From a virus: DNA of 23,130 nucleotides. The stretch covers positions 1 to 23,130 of IMG/VR virus record IMGVR_UViG_3300031553_000037; one strand, written 5' to 3'. Position numbers and translations under genes: made by a program. How positions within the stretch are numbered: position 1 is the first letter of the stretch; the number at the start of each line of letters is the position of its first letter. The notes under the pieces were generated by a model. The model ran no database searches. It was not told the origin of the DNA and worked only from the letters and a program-made list of their open reading frames with translations. Of the stretch, positions 12,067 to 20,096 are shown one piece after another.

Positions 12067-12963
12067 ATGCCACTACAATGGTTCCAATGCCCAGATGGTA
12101 AAGTAATTGAGGTTGAGGACTGCCTCAAATGTGTGACCAATTGCAGGATGGGAGAGACCTGCTTAACACTCCCAACCAGGATGAAGATAGCTGAGGAGAG
12201 GGAATGGAATGGTGTAGCCAGTACCACTCAGCTACTTAATGGCACCATGCAGGAATTTCTAAAGCTAACCCAGCCTTATATGGCTAACCCTGATAAGCGG
12301 TTATTTATGATAGAAGGCACCAAACACCATGAGAACCTGGAGGCTTATGCTAAGGCTCTTGGCTTCCCTGCTGAAATAGCCTTAAACATTGACCGTGATA
12401 TATTTGACCTATTGGAGCCAGACGGTGATGGCTGGTCACTTACCGATTATAAATTATGGGGTAGCTACCGAGTAGTTAAGGCACTAGGATTAGTGGAGAC
12501 CGGCAGGATGCCAGACCCTAGTGGTGCTGTATATAAAACCTCAGGTAAATGGGGTAAAGCTGGCTCACCTAAAATGGTGACAACATACAAGGCTATGGCT
12601 CAGGAAGTGGATTTATTTAATGAGGAATTACAGCTTAACCGTTACCGGATAATGTTGGAGGAAAAGGGTATTAAGGTAACTCGTATGCAGTTACAGGTAA
12701 CTGTCCGTGATGGTGGTTTAGCTGTAGCTAATTCAAGAGGTATCATGAGGAATGGGTATAAGATACCTATAAATAAACTGTCAAATGGTGAGGTCATTGA
12801 CTACTTTGAGGCTAAGAAGGAAGATTTAAGAGTAGCTCTGGAGCAAGGTAGTTGGAGCGAACCTTGTAGCCTTTATGAATGTTGGGACGGAGCCAGATGT
12901 AAGAACTACTGTGAGGTAGCTAGGAACTGCCCCAAAGGTATTTTAGTGCAAGGAGGAGACTAA
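12067..12963 (+). CDS. Cas4/RecB-like PD-(D/E)XK nuclease with cysteine clusters
   Basis: 298 residues. N-terminal cysteines (C8, C19, C22, C26, C32), a conserved-looking GTKHHE with His at 87/88, Asp114, and the nuclease signature LTDYK (D127, K129). A helical region with QLNRYR follows, and a C-terminal cluster CWDGARCKNYCEVARNC. Histidine, Asp and D-x-K followed by terminal cysteines is the plan of Cas4/AddB-like Fe-S nucleases that resect DNA ends. In a phage replication operon next to a Sak4-like ATPase it probably processes ends for recombination. AAGGAGG precedes the ATG. The distribution of cysteines at both ends supports an iron-sulphur or zinc site. Confidence 0.75.
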   Translation: MPLQWFQCPDGKVIEVEDCLKCVTNCRMGETCLTLPTRMKIAEEREWNGVASTTQLLNGTMQEFLKLTQPYMANPDKRLFMIEGTKHHENLEAYAKALGFPAEIALNIDRDIFDLLEPDGDGWSLTDYKLWGSYRVVKALGLVETGRMPDPSGAVYKTSGKWGKAGSPKMVTTYKAMAQEVDLFNEELQLNRYRIMLEEKGIKVTRMQLQVTVRDGGLAVANSRGIMRNGYKIPINKLSNGEVIDYFEAKKEDLRVALEQGSWSEPCSLYECWDGARCKNYCEVARNCPKGILVQGGD

Positions 12964-13202
12964 TGATTAAGGTACATTTCACTGATGGTAAGTCCGTTGA
13001 GGTTCCCAATGGTAGATTTACCGATATATCTATCAGTAAAGCTAACCTCAGTCAAGAGGTATTGACCGGCAACGACATGCTATCTATTCGTGATGGAGAG
13101 AGCAGGTACAGTGGTAAGGTCGTAGCTGAGTTCAGGCTTGGCCTGGTAACAGGCTACACCGTAGTACCAGAGCCAGAAGAAGAAAAGTCTGAGGAAGAAT
13201 AA
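12963..13202 (+). CDS. Small acidic protein, 79 aa
   Basis: TAATG overlap with the nuclease gene and AGGAGG upstream. Beta-rich N-terminal part (KVHFTDGKSVEVPNGRF) and a strongly acidic C-terminal tail (EPEEEKSEEE). Acidic tails of this kind are used for protein docking in replication proteins, but nothing more can be said. Confidence 0.6.
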   Translation: MIKVHFTDGKSVEVPNGRFTDISISKANLSQEVLTGNDMLSIRDGESRYSGKVVAEFRLGLVTGYTVVPEPEEEKSEEE

Positions 13203-13402
13203 TGGGCTATCTATCAAATGGTCAATTCATCCAATCCGATGATTATGGTCGTGGGCTCCAGGAGGAAATACTCCGAGAGGCTAGACAAATTTATCGGGAT
13301 TGGTATGGTAAGCGTAGTGTTGATACCTTATCTACCATGGAGCTAGACCGAGTTAAAACTGAGGCTGGTAAACGAGTAATGAGGAGAAGGAGACAACAGT
13401 GA
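13202..13402 (+). CDS. Small basic helical protein, 66 aa
   Basis: TAATG overlap with the previous gene; only a weak GAGGAAG upstream, so probably translationally coupled. Helical, ending in a run of arginines (KRVMRRRRQQ). Unknown function; charge suggests DNA or RNA contact. Confidence 0.55.
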   Translation: MGYLSNGQFIQSDDYGRGLQEEILREARQIYRDWYGKRSVDTLSTMELDRVKTEAGKRVMRRRRQQ

Positions 13403-13848
13403 TACAGAATCCAGAAGCTATAGCTTGGACAATAGCGGCAGAAGGTTATATCAGCTTGAGGAAGAACCATAACTCAATACAACCAAGAGTTGGTCTGGCT
13501 AATACTAAGGAAGACTTTATTATAAAATTCCAAAAGATGGTAAATGGTATTGGTAGGGTTTATTATTATAAACACCAGAACCCAAAACATAGTGGCAAGT
13601 GGTTCTGGGAGTTATATTCAACTGGTGCCTGCCTGGAATTGCTGGTTGAGATATATGATTACCTACCTATAAAGGAGGAACAGGCAGATATTGTTATCGG
13701 CTTTTGTATGAGGTCTTTGGACAGAATAGCAAAGACGAGAGGACTTTCCAGAGGCAGTAAGGAATGGAAGTCTGCTTGGTTCCTAACAGAACAGGATTTA
13801 AGTGACTATGAACGCATGAAGGTATTAAATAGCAGAGGTGCACAATGA
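13399..13848 (+). CDS. LAGLIDADG-family homing endonuclease (single motif)
   Basis: 149 residues, GTG start (GTGA overlap) with GAAGGAGA upstream. Near the N-terminus, IAWTIAAEGYISL is a LAGLIDADG helix variant (consensus like AGLIDGEGYI): the Asp is changed but the Glu that would bind metal is kept. The following strands (QPRVGLANTKEDFIIKFQ; GRVYYYK) fit the family. One motif per chain implies it works as a homodimer. Wedged between overlapping genes ahead of the Sak4-like ATPase, as expected of a free-standing homing gene. The changed motif leaves activity uncertain. Confidence 0.7.
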   Translation: MIQNPEAIAWTIAAEGYISLRKNHNSIQPRVGLANTKEDFIIKFQKMVNGIGRVYYYKHQNPKHSGKWFWELYSTGACLELLVEIYDYLPIKEEQADIVIGFCMRSLDRIAKTRGLSRGSKEWKSAWFLTEQDLSDYERMKVLNSRGAQ

Positions 13849-14651
13849 TAGTAGGAATCTGGGGGGAAGACAAAACATGCAAGACTTCCTTAGCACTCAC
13901 CTTTCCCAAACCGATGGTGATTATGGAGATGGATATAGGTGGCTATGACAGAGCCAAGTATAGGTTTCAGGATGATATTAACAAAGGGCTAATCAAGTAT
14001 GAGCCTTACCCAATGCCACTAACCTTTGGCACTCTCAATATGGAAGGTCTATTAGACCCATCTAAGTTGGAAATAAAACCAAGCAAGCAGGTCATTGGTA
14101 TGAAGGAATTATTCTACAAGTGGGCGGCTTCATACCTTAGGCATTTGAAGGACATCAACATAGCCTCAATCGTTATTGATACTGCCACATTACTCTATAG
14201 CATTACCTGTGACTCCTACCTACAAGAACTACAGGAGAAGCAACTACCATTAAATGCTAATGGACTTGGTAGGGATGGCAAACAATTAAGAAGCCAGCTA
14301 CTACAAATTGAGTATCGGGAGCCTAACAACCGCATGCGTGGGATTATCTACAATGCTAAGGCTAGTGGTAAGCACCTAATCATGACACACCATGCAAGGG
14401 ATGAGTATAAACCTATGCCACAGAGGGATGGCTCTATTGCTAACTCACAGACTGGTAAGAGGGAACGTGCCGGATTCTCCACCCTTGGTGACAGTGCTGA
14501 TGTGATAGTCCATACCTTCTGGGATGGAGTAAAGAATATACCAACCTGCACCGTAGACCTGGCTGAAGTTAAACCATTAGAAGGTATGCTATTGGAGACA
14601 CCTACCTATGAAAAGATAGCGTCTAGGATTAAATTTTTCAAAGGTATTTAG
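13845..14651 (+). CDS. Sak4-like/AAA_24 RecA-fold ATPase (recombination)
   Basis: 268 residues. P-loop right at the N-terminus, GEDKTCKTS (G7, K13, T14), with Cys in place of the last Gly; Walker B SIVIDT (Asp112); LIMTHHARD around 176-186. This is the plan of phage Sak4-type RecA-like ATPases that assist single-strand annealing. Its place beside the SSB-like and Cas4-like genes supports a role in recombination-dependent replication. AGAGGTG precedes the ATG. The same layout also fits other AAA_24 ATPases, so Sak4 is the likely, not certain, label. Confidence 0.7.
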   Translation: MIVGIWGEDKTCKTSLALTFPKPMVIMEMDIGGYDRAKYRFQDDINKGLIKYEPYPMPLTFGTLNMEGLLDPSKLEIKPSKQVIGMKELFYKWAASYLRHLKDINIASIVIDTATLLYSITCDSYLQELQEKQLPLNANGLGRDGKQLRSQLLQIEYREPNNRMRGIIYNAKASGKHLIMTHHARDEYKPMPQRDGSIANSQTGKRERAGFSTLGDSADVIVHTFWDGVKNIPTCTVDLAEVKPLEGMLLETPTYEKIASRIKFFKGI

Positions 14652-14669
14652 CAATGTTAGGAAGATAAT

Positions 14670-14945
14670 ATGGCTAACAAAAGAGACCCAAATTATAATG
14701 GATATTATTACAGCAGAGTTGGACTGGACAGCCCATACTACCAAATGTCGTACAATGGCAGCATAGCTGAACACCGCCTAGTGATGGCACAACATTTAGG
14801 TAGATGCCTAGAAAAAGGTGAAATAGTACATCATAAAAATGGCAAAAAGAATGACAATCGGATAGAAAACTTGGTCGTAGTTAAAGGTGGTGGAACCCAT
14901 ACATTAATTCATAGGTTGCTAGGAAATGCTTTGACTGAGAGCTAA
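14670..14945 (+). CDS. HNH homing endonuclease
   Basis: 91 residues. EHRLVMAQHLGRCLEKGE, then IVHHKNGKKNDNRIENL, is the HNH_3 signature (paired His, Asn, and the NR-x-ENL tail). It lies 18 nt after the Sak4-like ATPase gene with AGGAAG before its ATG. Complete catalytic residues suggest an active nicking or cutting enzyme that spreads between phages. The 116 bp after it (14946-15061) hold no gene and no clear signal. Confidence 0.85.
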   Translation: MANKRDPNYNGYYYSRVGLDSPYYQMSYNGSIAEHRLVMAQHLGRCLEKGEIVHHKNGKKNDNRIENLVVVKGGGTHTLIHRLLGNALTES

Positions 14946-15061
14946 AATAAGCACGTTAAAAACTGCTATGAATGTATTTAGTCACGCTAACTAAAATAGA
15001 CGCTGTATATCGCTGTGAGTGTGTTACATGACATTTGAAGCTAATCCGAGAGGAGAGTACC

Positions 15062-15208
15062 ATGTATGGCAGAGATTCCATACTTGATAGGATAATGACA
15101 GGACTAGTACATATCCTACTATCAGTAGGAGCATTTCTAGTTCTAGCCATGACTGGCATTGGAGTATATGTAGTTATCAAGTTATTAGTAACATGGATTG
15201 GAGGTTGA
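15062..15208 (+). CDS. Single-pass membrane protein, 48 aa
   Basis: Starts MYGRDSILDRIMTGLVH. One or two hydrophobic helices (about residues 14-46), ending TWIGG. AGAGGAGAG before the ATG. It ends just before the next gene, whose SD lies in its last codons. Odd position for a membrane peptide within a replication operon; function unknown. Confidence 0.5.
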   Translation: MYGRDSILDRIMTGLVHILLSVGAFLVLAMTGIGVYVVIKLLVTWIGG

Positions 15209-15209
15209 A

Positions 15210-15659
15210 GTGTCCATGAGCTGGGACTATATAGCCGGATTCTTTGATGGTGAAGGCTCAGTAGTTTACCTAAGTGGTAAATCATATAGGGTAACCTTTG
15301 CACAATCCAATATTACAGTTCTTAACCAAATAGCGGATTTTCTCCATGAGTTTGGTATATATACTTGGATAACGTACAAACAGCCTACATCATTGACCAG
15401 GTTACCAAGCTATCACCTAGCCTTCTCCAAATCAATGAGTGTTAGGTTCTTTTTACAACAAATTCAGGATAAAGTAATAGTTAAGAAGGAATTACTATGG
15501 TATGTCTTGAACAACCTATCTACCACACCCAGACATGAGATACCACCAGAGATAGATAAGAAGGTCTTGGAATTGAGAACTAAGGGATTAAGCCAGACAG
15601 CTATAGCAAATAGGTTAGGAATATCACAATCTGCTGTTTGGAGGAGGTGTCATCCATGA
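15210..15659 (+). CDS. LAGLIDADG homing endonuclease with C-terminal HTH
   Basis: GTG 15210 chosen (GGAGG at 15200-15204, 5 nt spacing); ATG 15216 is the alternative. YIAGFFDGEGSVVYL near the N-terminus is a good LAGLIDADG motif with the acidic residues intact. The C-terminus carries a helix-turn-helix (LSQTAIANRLGISQSAVWRR), which probably adds target recognition. Its stop overlaps the start of the ERCC4 nuclease gene (ATGA). A free-standing mobile gene inserted directly ahead of a DNA-repair gene. Confidence 0.85.
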   Translation: MSMSWDYIAGFFDGEGSVVYLSGKSYRVTFAQSNITVLNQIADFLHEFGIYTWITYKQPTSLTRLPSYHLAFSKSMSVRFFLQQIQDKVIVKKELLWYVLNNLSTTPRHEIPPEIDKKVLELRTKGLSQTAIANRLGISQSAVWRRCHP

Positions 15660-16391
15660 GTATACTCTTGGATATATTTTGAGCCTGAGGAAATTGAACA
15701 TCTAATCCAACAATCAGTGCCGGTAACTAGAATGGGATTAAATGGTCATGGGTTTGCTGATTATCTATTCTTTGGATATGACAACCACAGGATACAGGTA
15801 GAGAGGAAACAGACCCATGAAATATTGGGTGGTATGAACCATGTGGAGGAACAGTTAAGGAGAGAGTTGGATAACGGAGTGGAGGAAACTATCCTGCTTA
15901 TAGAGGGTGTTTGTGAGCCGATAGCCGGACTTAAGATAGCCACACAAACTTGGAGAATGGCTAGAGATAAGAACATCATGATTCCAGGCAGGGTTTACAA
16001 TGTAAGCTACACTGGATTACAGGCATGGAAAAGCCAGCTTGATAAGGCTGGGGTAACTATAGTTGAAACCTTTGACTATACCGCCACAGCTATGACTTTG
16101 GTTGCATTATACCAAAATGCTCAGAAGGCTGAACATACCACACTAAAGAGGTATATAAAGGATAGGATTCAAATTGAGAATTATAATCCTCATGTCTATA
16201 ATCTTATGGCTATAAAAGGTGGTGGTATTGGTGAGGAGAGAGCTAAGGCTTTGATAGATAGGTATGGGACATTTTGGTACACTATCAATCAGAGTGCTGA
16301 GGATTTGGCTGAAACTCTAATCGGAGAAAAGGGTAAGAAGTTAGGGCTAGCTACAGCCAAACGGTTGTTAAAATCTATAGGTAGACAATAA
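15656..16391 (+). CDS. ERCC4-type (XPF/MUS81-like) nuclease, needs +1 frameshift at 15677-15681
   Basis: The continuous frame after 15657 codes for GFADYLFF...VERKQTHEIL (ERCC4 nuclease core, ERKx3E instead of ERKx3D) and a C-terminal helix-hairpin-helix (AIKGGGIGEERAKAL). That frame has no ATG or SD upstream: its first usable start, GTG 15717, lacks an SD and would delete the first strand with its expected Asp. An ATG at 15656 with GGAGGAGG starts MSILLDIF and meets TGA. A +1 slip on TTT-T joins it as LLDIFEPEEIEHL, exactly the expected N-terminus. Either programmed frameshifting (TTT TGA resembles the RF2 site) or a sequence error. Role: cuts branched DNA in recombination. Confidence 0.7.
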
Positions 16392-16403
16392 AAGGAGGAC
16401 ACA

Positions 16404-16772
16404 ATGCCTGAACGTGGTACAATAGATGGCGACAAATTCATCATGGGTGATATGGAGTTCACCAATCTGGTAAGGCTGATGATAAGGTTCTACAATATAA
16501 GGAATAATAACAGAAAACCTAAGGTGGTAATAATGCCTACTATCTTTGAGGTAGATGGTGTTACTATTCAGTTCCCAAGTGATGAGGATAGACAATCATG
16601 GGAATTATTCAAAGCTGAGGAATTGAATAGAGAAGCGGAGCAACATGCCTTGGAGGATGCCGAGAGGGAAGTTATGGAAGCTGATGCCCAAAGAGAGGCT
16701 GAGGAGAAAGCTAAAAATGAAGCCAGTGAACTGGAGCCTCCTGACACCGGAGGAGCAGAAGTAGAGGTTTAA
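16404..16772 (+). CDS. Acidic protein with Glu/Ala-rich tail, 122 aa
   Basis: AAAGGAGG before the ATG. N-terminal part mixed (NLVRLMIRFYNIRNNNRKPK; TIFEVDGVTIQFPS), then a highly charged Glu/Ala-rich helix and a tail of EPPDTGGAEVEV. Likely a small structured domain with a long acidic helix. No family recognised. Confidence 0.6.
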   Translation: MPERGTIDGDKFIMGDMEFTNLVRLMIRFYNIRNNNRKPKVVIMPTIFEVDGVTIQFPSDEDRQSWELFKAEELNREAEQHALEDAEREVMEADAQREAEEKAKNEASELEPPDTGGAEVEV

Positions 16773-16775
16773 CCT

Positions 16776-17585
16776 ATGAAACAGTTTGCTCCTGGATACC
16801 AACGTGATGAGAATGGCTGGATACTATTTCCTCGGGACGTGGATGATAGGAAACATCTATTCTTCCCTGAGGAGGTGATGAAGCATCCGGCCAAGATGAA
16901 CTTCCACCTACAACAGGCTATTATTGAATATGTGGCTGAGGAAGGCGATACTCTGTTAGACCCGTTTGGTGGTACTGGTACTATCTTAATTGGCGCTCTC
17001 CAAGGTATAAAGGTAATACTAATTGAGATTGAGGATGGATACTACCAGCTAGAACTACAGGCTAAAGCTAACCTTGAAGAACAAATGCCTGATGCTGTAG
17101 GTCTAATTACCATACTACATGCAGACAACAGGTTGATACTACCTATACCTTGTGACCATATAATTACATCACCACCTTATGCTGGAGCCATGGATATCCG
17201 TAAAGTTAGGAAAAAGCGAGAGGATGCCCCTGACAACTGGCTAGTAGAGCAGGATGAAAGGATGAAGGCTTATAGCAAATCTCCTAGGAATATAAGCAAG
17301 TTAAATACATTCCTATATAATATGGAGATGGCAAAGCTATATCGGCTATTCTATACTAGCCTAAGGCCAGGCGGAACATTCACCAATATCATTAAGGATA
17401 GAGTAGAAGGTGGTGAGAGGTTGTACCTATCTAAGTGGGCTGATAAAGTATGCAAGCAGGCTGGGTTTGAATTACAGGATTGGTTCAAGTGGAAAACACC
17501 AGGTCATGGATTCACTAAGATTGCTAAGAGTCAGGGTAAGTTGGTAGTGGAGGATGAGGACATCATTGTGTACCGTAAATTGTAA
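16776..17585 (+). CDS. Site-specific DNA methyltransferase (N4-cytosine/N6-adenine type)
   Basis: 269 residues. HPAKM (37-41) and motif I LDPFGGTGT (61-69) for SAM binding, then motif IV TSPPY (131-135), the catalytic tetrapeptide; both complete. Motif I precedes motif IV, whereas the common beta class has the reverse order, and the target region appears to follow. TSPPY favours N4-cytosine or N6-adenine modification of an exocyclic amine. No restriction gene is near, so it is a solitary phage methylase, probably protecting phage DNA from host restriction. AGAGG lies upstream, 3 nt after the previous stop. Confidence 0.8.
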   Translation: MKQFAPGYQRDENGWILFPRDVDDRKHLFFPEEVMKHPAKMNFHLQQAIIEYVAEEGDTLLDPFGGTGTILIGALQGIKVILIEIEDGYYQLELQAKANLEEQMPDAVGLITILHADNRLILPIPCDHIITSPPYAGAMDIRKVRKKREDAPDNWLVEQDERMKAYSKSPRNISKLNTFLYNMEMAKLYRLFYTSLRPGGTFTNIIKDRVEGGERLYLSKWADKVCKQAGFELQDWFKWKTPGHGFTKIAKSQGKLVVEDEDIIVYRKL

Positions 17586-17596
17586 TGGAGGATAAA

Positions 17597-18019
17597 GTGG
17601 ATTATAAATATGTTCCAGAATTAGCTTTACCATATATTGCTGGGATAATTGATGGTGAGGGTTGTATTACAATAAGTAAAAGGGGACAACCAATACTAAG
17701 GCTAAGCATGTATGATAGGAAGCCATTGGATATAATGTCAAATATATTTGGTGGAAATGTTACCCTTATAAATAGAACTGACCACAAACCTGTTTGGCAA
17801 TTAACCTACACCAGTCAATCAGCAGTTGATGTAGCTGAGGCACTATCTCCATATCTTGTAACTAAACAACCTCAAGCGGAACTTATTATAGAATATTATC
17901 AAAATTTCTCCTCATACAAAGGTGGAGACCATACCAAAATTCCACAAACAGAGTGGGATAAGAGAATCCATTACTATAACAGGATGCAAGAACTATTGAA
18001 TGAATATAGGAGATGGTAA
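17597..18019 (+). CDS. LAGLIDADG homing endonuclease between methylase and polymerase
   Basis: GTG 17597 chosen because GGAGG (17587-17591) lies 5 nt upstream; ATG 17585 (overlapping the methylase stop as TAATG) has no SD but is possible. YIAGIIDGEGCITI is an intact LAGLIDADG motif. One motif, so it probably acts as a dimer. Its stop overlaps the PolA start. Insertion immediately upstream of the polymerase gene is a typical location for free-standing homing genes. Confidence 0.85.
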   Translation: MDYKYVPELALPYIAGIIDGEGCITISKRGQPILRLSMYDRKPLDIMSNIFGGNVTLINRTDHKPVWQLTYTSQSAVDVAEALSPYLVTKQPQAELIIEYYQNFSSYKGGDHTKIPQTEWDKRIHYYNRMQELLNEYRRW

Positions 18020-19698
18020 TGCACTTTACCCACGACCCTAACGCCGACTTCTATTATATGGGTGAGGAGGAACCTAGTAAGGAACTCTACAGGTCTTGTT
18101 TTGTGAACTCTAAACCATCAGTAGTAGGCATTGATGTTGAGACTATATCACTGAAGGAACGAATAGCTATAGGGGTAAGTATTGCCTTAAAACCCAAGCT
18201 ATGTTTTTACTTCCAATTATTCCCTGAGGTGTCACCGGCAGTACCATGGTCTGTACTTAAAGACCCGACCATTACTAAGGTAATACACAATGCACCATTT
18301 GACCTATCAGCCTTGAGAGAATATGAGGTTGATAATACCAATATCATAGACTCTAGTATTATAGCCAGGCTCCTATGCTTTAGGTTTGCAGACTTACTAT
18401 CAATGGGTGTAGCACACCAAATGGAAGTACATGACATGAAGGAAATACTAGAGGAGCATAAGGCTAAGACATGCCTAGAAGTACCACAGTCTGTTATGGC
18501 TAGAAAGTGTATGCAGGATAGTGGAGCCTGTCTCAAGCTATATGAGGTATTATATCCTAAAGTGGATAAGGACTATCTGGCTGTGGAAATGCAAACTATA
18601 CCTATAATGATTGAAATGTCTAATATAGGCTTAGCTATAGACCAAGAAATGCGGGCTGAGGTTGAGGAACAGTTAGATGATAATGCCAACTATTATGCAG
18701 GTCTGTGTGAGAATATAGGATTCAAACCTAGCTCTCCACAACAGGTATCTTGGACTCTGGCTAATCGTGGAGCCTATTCAATATTCACTAGGTTACCATT
18801 TACTAGAGGTAAATATGGTAGAAGGACATCTAATTTATCATCCTCAAGAGCCACACTGGAAAAGATGGACGACCCACTAGCCTCTATAGTATTAAAGTGG
18901 CGGGATAATAGTTACCTACTTAGCCACTATATAAGACCATGGTCACATGATGATAGAGCCTACACTAGGTTCCACCTAGATGCCATTACTGGTAGACCTA
19001 GTTCCACTGATAGGAATATGCAGAATATACCTGGTAAAAAACTAATGAATGAGAGAGGTGTACCTAATTGTAGGAATATCCTAATACCTGATAGTGGTGT
19101 ATGGACTGATGTTGATTGGAGCCAGCTTGAGTTAAGGTTATTAGCCTATCTGTCACAGGATAGGGAAATGCTCCATATCTATGAGACTGGAGGAGACATA
19201 CACCAAACTACTGCTGACTTCCTAGGTATACCAAGAGCATTTGCCAAGAATGTAAATTTTGCTTTGGTATATGGAGCCACTGATGAGACCTTAATGGAGA
19301 CTGCCCACATAAGGTCTATTGAAAGAGCTAGGCAGTTGAGGCAAAATATATTCCAACTGTTCTCTGGAGTAGGTGACTGGATTGATGCCCAGCACCATCA
19401 ATCAACTATAACCCATAGGGCTAGAACTATCTTTGGCAGGGATATAAGGTTACCGACTGAAGATGAGGAACGAGTTGATGGTATCCATCGCAAGGCTGTA
19501 AATTATCCAATTCAAGGTTCAGCGGCTGAGATATTAAAGCGTGGGTTAATCGCCTGTAAGCATTTACCTATGTACCTACAGGTACATGATGAGATACTTT
19601 GTGATGGTTTTATACCTGACTATACGTTCAAGGTATTAGAGGATATAGCTCCAATTCACACTCCAGTAGAGGTTAAATATCTAACCAGATGGGAATAG
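18019..19698 (+). CDS. polA: Family A DNA polymerase (replicative, with 3'-5' exonuclease)
   Basis: 559 residues. ATG 18019 chosen (AGGAG 7 nt upstream); an ATG at 18013 abuts the SD. Exonuclease motifs: D39/E41 in GIDVETI, and HNAPFD (N91, D95). Polymerase motif A DWSQLELR (Asp366), motif B R406...K410-NVNF-ALVYG, motif C VHDE (His523, Asp524), all intact. No 5'-3' exonuclease domain, as in T7-like replicative polymerases, but shorter than T7 gp5. The residue equal to E. coli Pol I Phe762 is Phe414. It is the core enzyme of this phage's replisome. Confidence 0.93.
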   Translation: MHFTHDPNADFYYMGEEEPSKELYRSCFVNSKPSVVGIDVETISLKERIAIGVSIALKPKLCFYFQLFPEVSPAVPWSVLKDPTITKVIHNAPFDLSALREYEVDNTNIIDSSIIARLLCFRFADLLSMGVAHQMEVHDMKEILEEHKAKTCLEVPQSVMARKCMQDSGACLKLYEVLYPKVDKDYLAVEMQTIPIMIEMSNIGLAIDQEMRAEVEEQLDDNANYYAGLCENIGFKPSSPQQVSWTLANRGAYSIFTRLPFTRGKYGRRTSNLSSSRATLEKMDDPLASIVLKWRDNSYLLSHYIRPWSHDDRAYTRFHLDAITGRPSSTDRNMQNIPGKKLMNERGVPNCRNILIPDSGVWTDVDWSQLELRLLAYLSQDREMLHIYETGGDIHQTTADFLGIPRAFAKNVNFALVYGATDETLMETAHIRSIERARQLRQNIFQLFSGVGDWIDAQHHQSTITHRARTIFGRDIRLPTEDEERVDGIHRKAVNYPIQGSAAEILKRGLIACKHLPMYLQVHDEILCDGFIPDYTFKVLEDIAPIHTPVEVKYLTRWE

Positions 19699-19711
19699 GA
19701 AGGTGAAAACA

Positions 19712-19903
19712 ATGGACAGATGGATAGTTAGTAAGGTACAATGCCGATACTTTGAGAAAAGTGCCAGACTTGACCGGCTATTGAGTTTAGGCTGGGAGCC
19801 ATTCTCAGCTAGTGGATTCATAAAAAATGGTAAATTCTATTCGGTGATATTCCTAAGGATTAAGTTCACTGATTTGCAAGAGGCACTAAATAGTAACAAA
19901 TAA
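19712..19903 (+). CDS. Small basic protein after the polymerase, 63 aa
   Basis: ATG 19712 preferred over in-frame GTG 19703, as AGGAAGG lies before it. Starts MDRWIVSKVQCRYFEK; basic, with the segment SLGWEPFSASGFIKNGK followed by a beta-like stretch (FYSVIFLRIKF), reminiscent of small phage 'DUF1737-like' LGWEP peptides. Last gene of the operon; its stop runs into the terminator hairpin. Confidence 0.55.
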   Translation: MDRWIVSKVQCRYFEKSARLDRLLSLGWEPFSASGFIKNGKFYSVIFLRIKFTDLQEALNSNK

Positions 19904-19938
19904 AGAGCCTCCCTTTGTTGCCATTCCAGGAGGCTCTT
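19903..19938 (-). terminator. Terminator between convergent early and late operons
   Basis: 10-bp perfect stem AAGAGCCTCC (19903-19912) / GGAGGCTCTT (19929-19938), loop 16 nt. On the minus strand the stem is followed by TTATTTGTTA, so it fits an intrinsic terminator for the leftward late genes. On the plus strand no T-run follows, and termination there would be weaker. The gap 19939-19997 holds nothing else clear. Confidence 0.75.
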
Positions 19939-19997
19939 ACAGCTAGAGGTGGATAAACCGCAATTTTTATTACTTCGCCGGTTCCCCTCTTAACTGC

Positions 19998-20096
19998 CTA
20001 ATTAAGTCCTAGGTACCTAAATATAAAGTATATGGCTAATGCAAGTATTATACCAAGTACTAGGCTCTCAAACAATACCTTGATTAAGTACTTCAC
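19998..20096 (-). CDS. 32-aa membrane micropeptide at the end of the late operon
   Basis: GTG start overlapping the stop of the adaptor-like gene (GTGA), with AAGAGG about 9 nt upstream. Starts VKYLIKVLFESLVLGIILA and is one transmembrane helix ending in a basic/polar tail. Short, so moderate confidence; the coupled start is the main support. Function unknown. Confidence 0.45.
   Translation of the reverse strand: MKYLIKVLFESLVLGIILALAIYFIFRYLGLN

Noticed and set aside
15717-16391. GTG 15717 as true start of the ERCC4 nuclease
   Set aside because: No SD upstream and it would drop the first strand and helix that are encoded in the same frame before it.
18207-18536. Minus-strand ORF inside the polymerase gene
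   Set aside because: Antisense shadow of conserved exonuclease-domain coding sequence.
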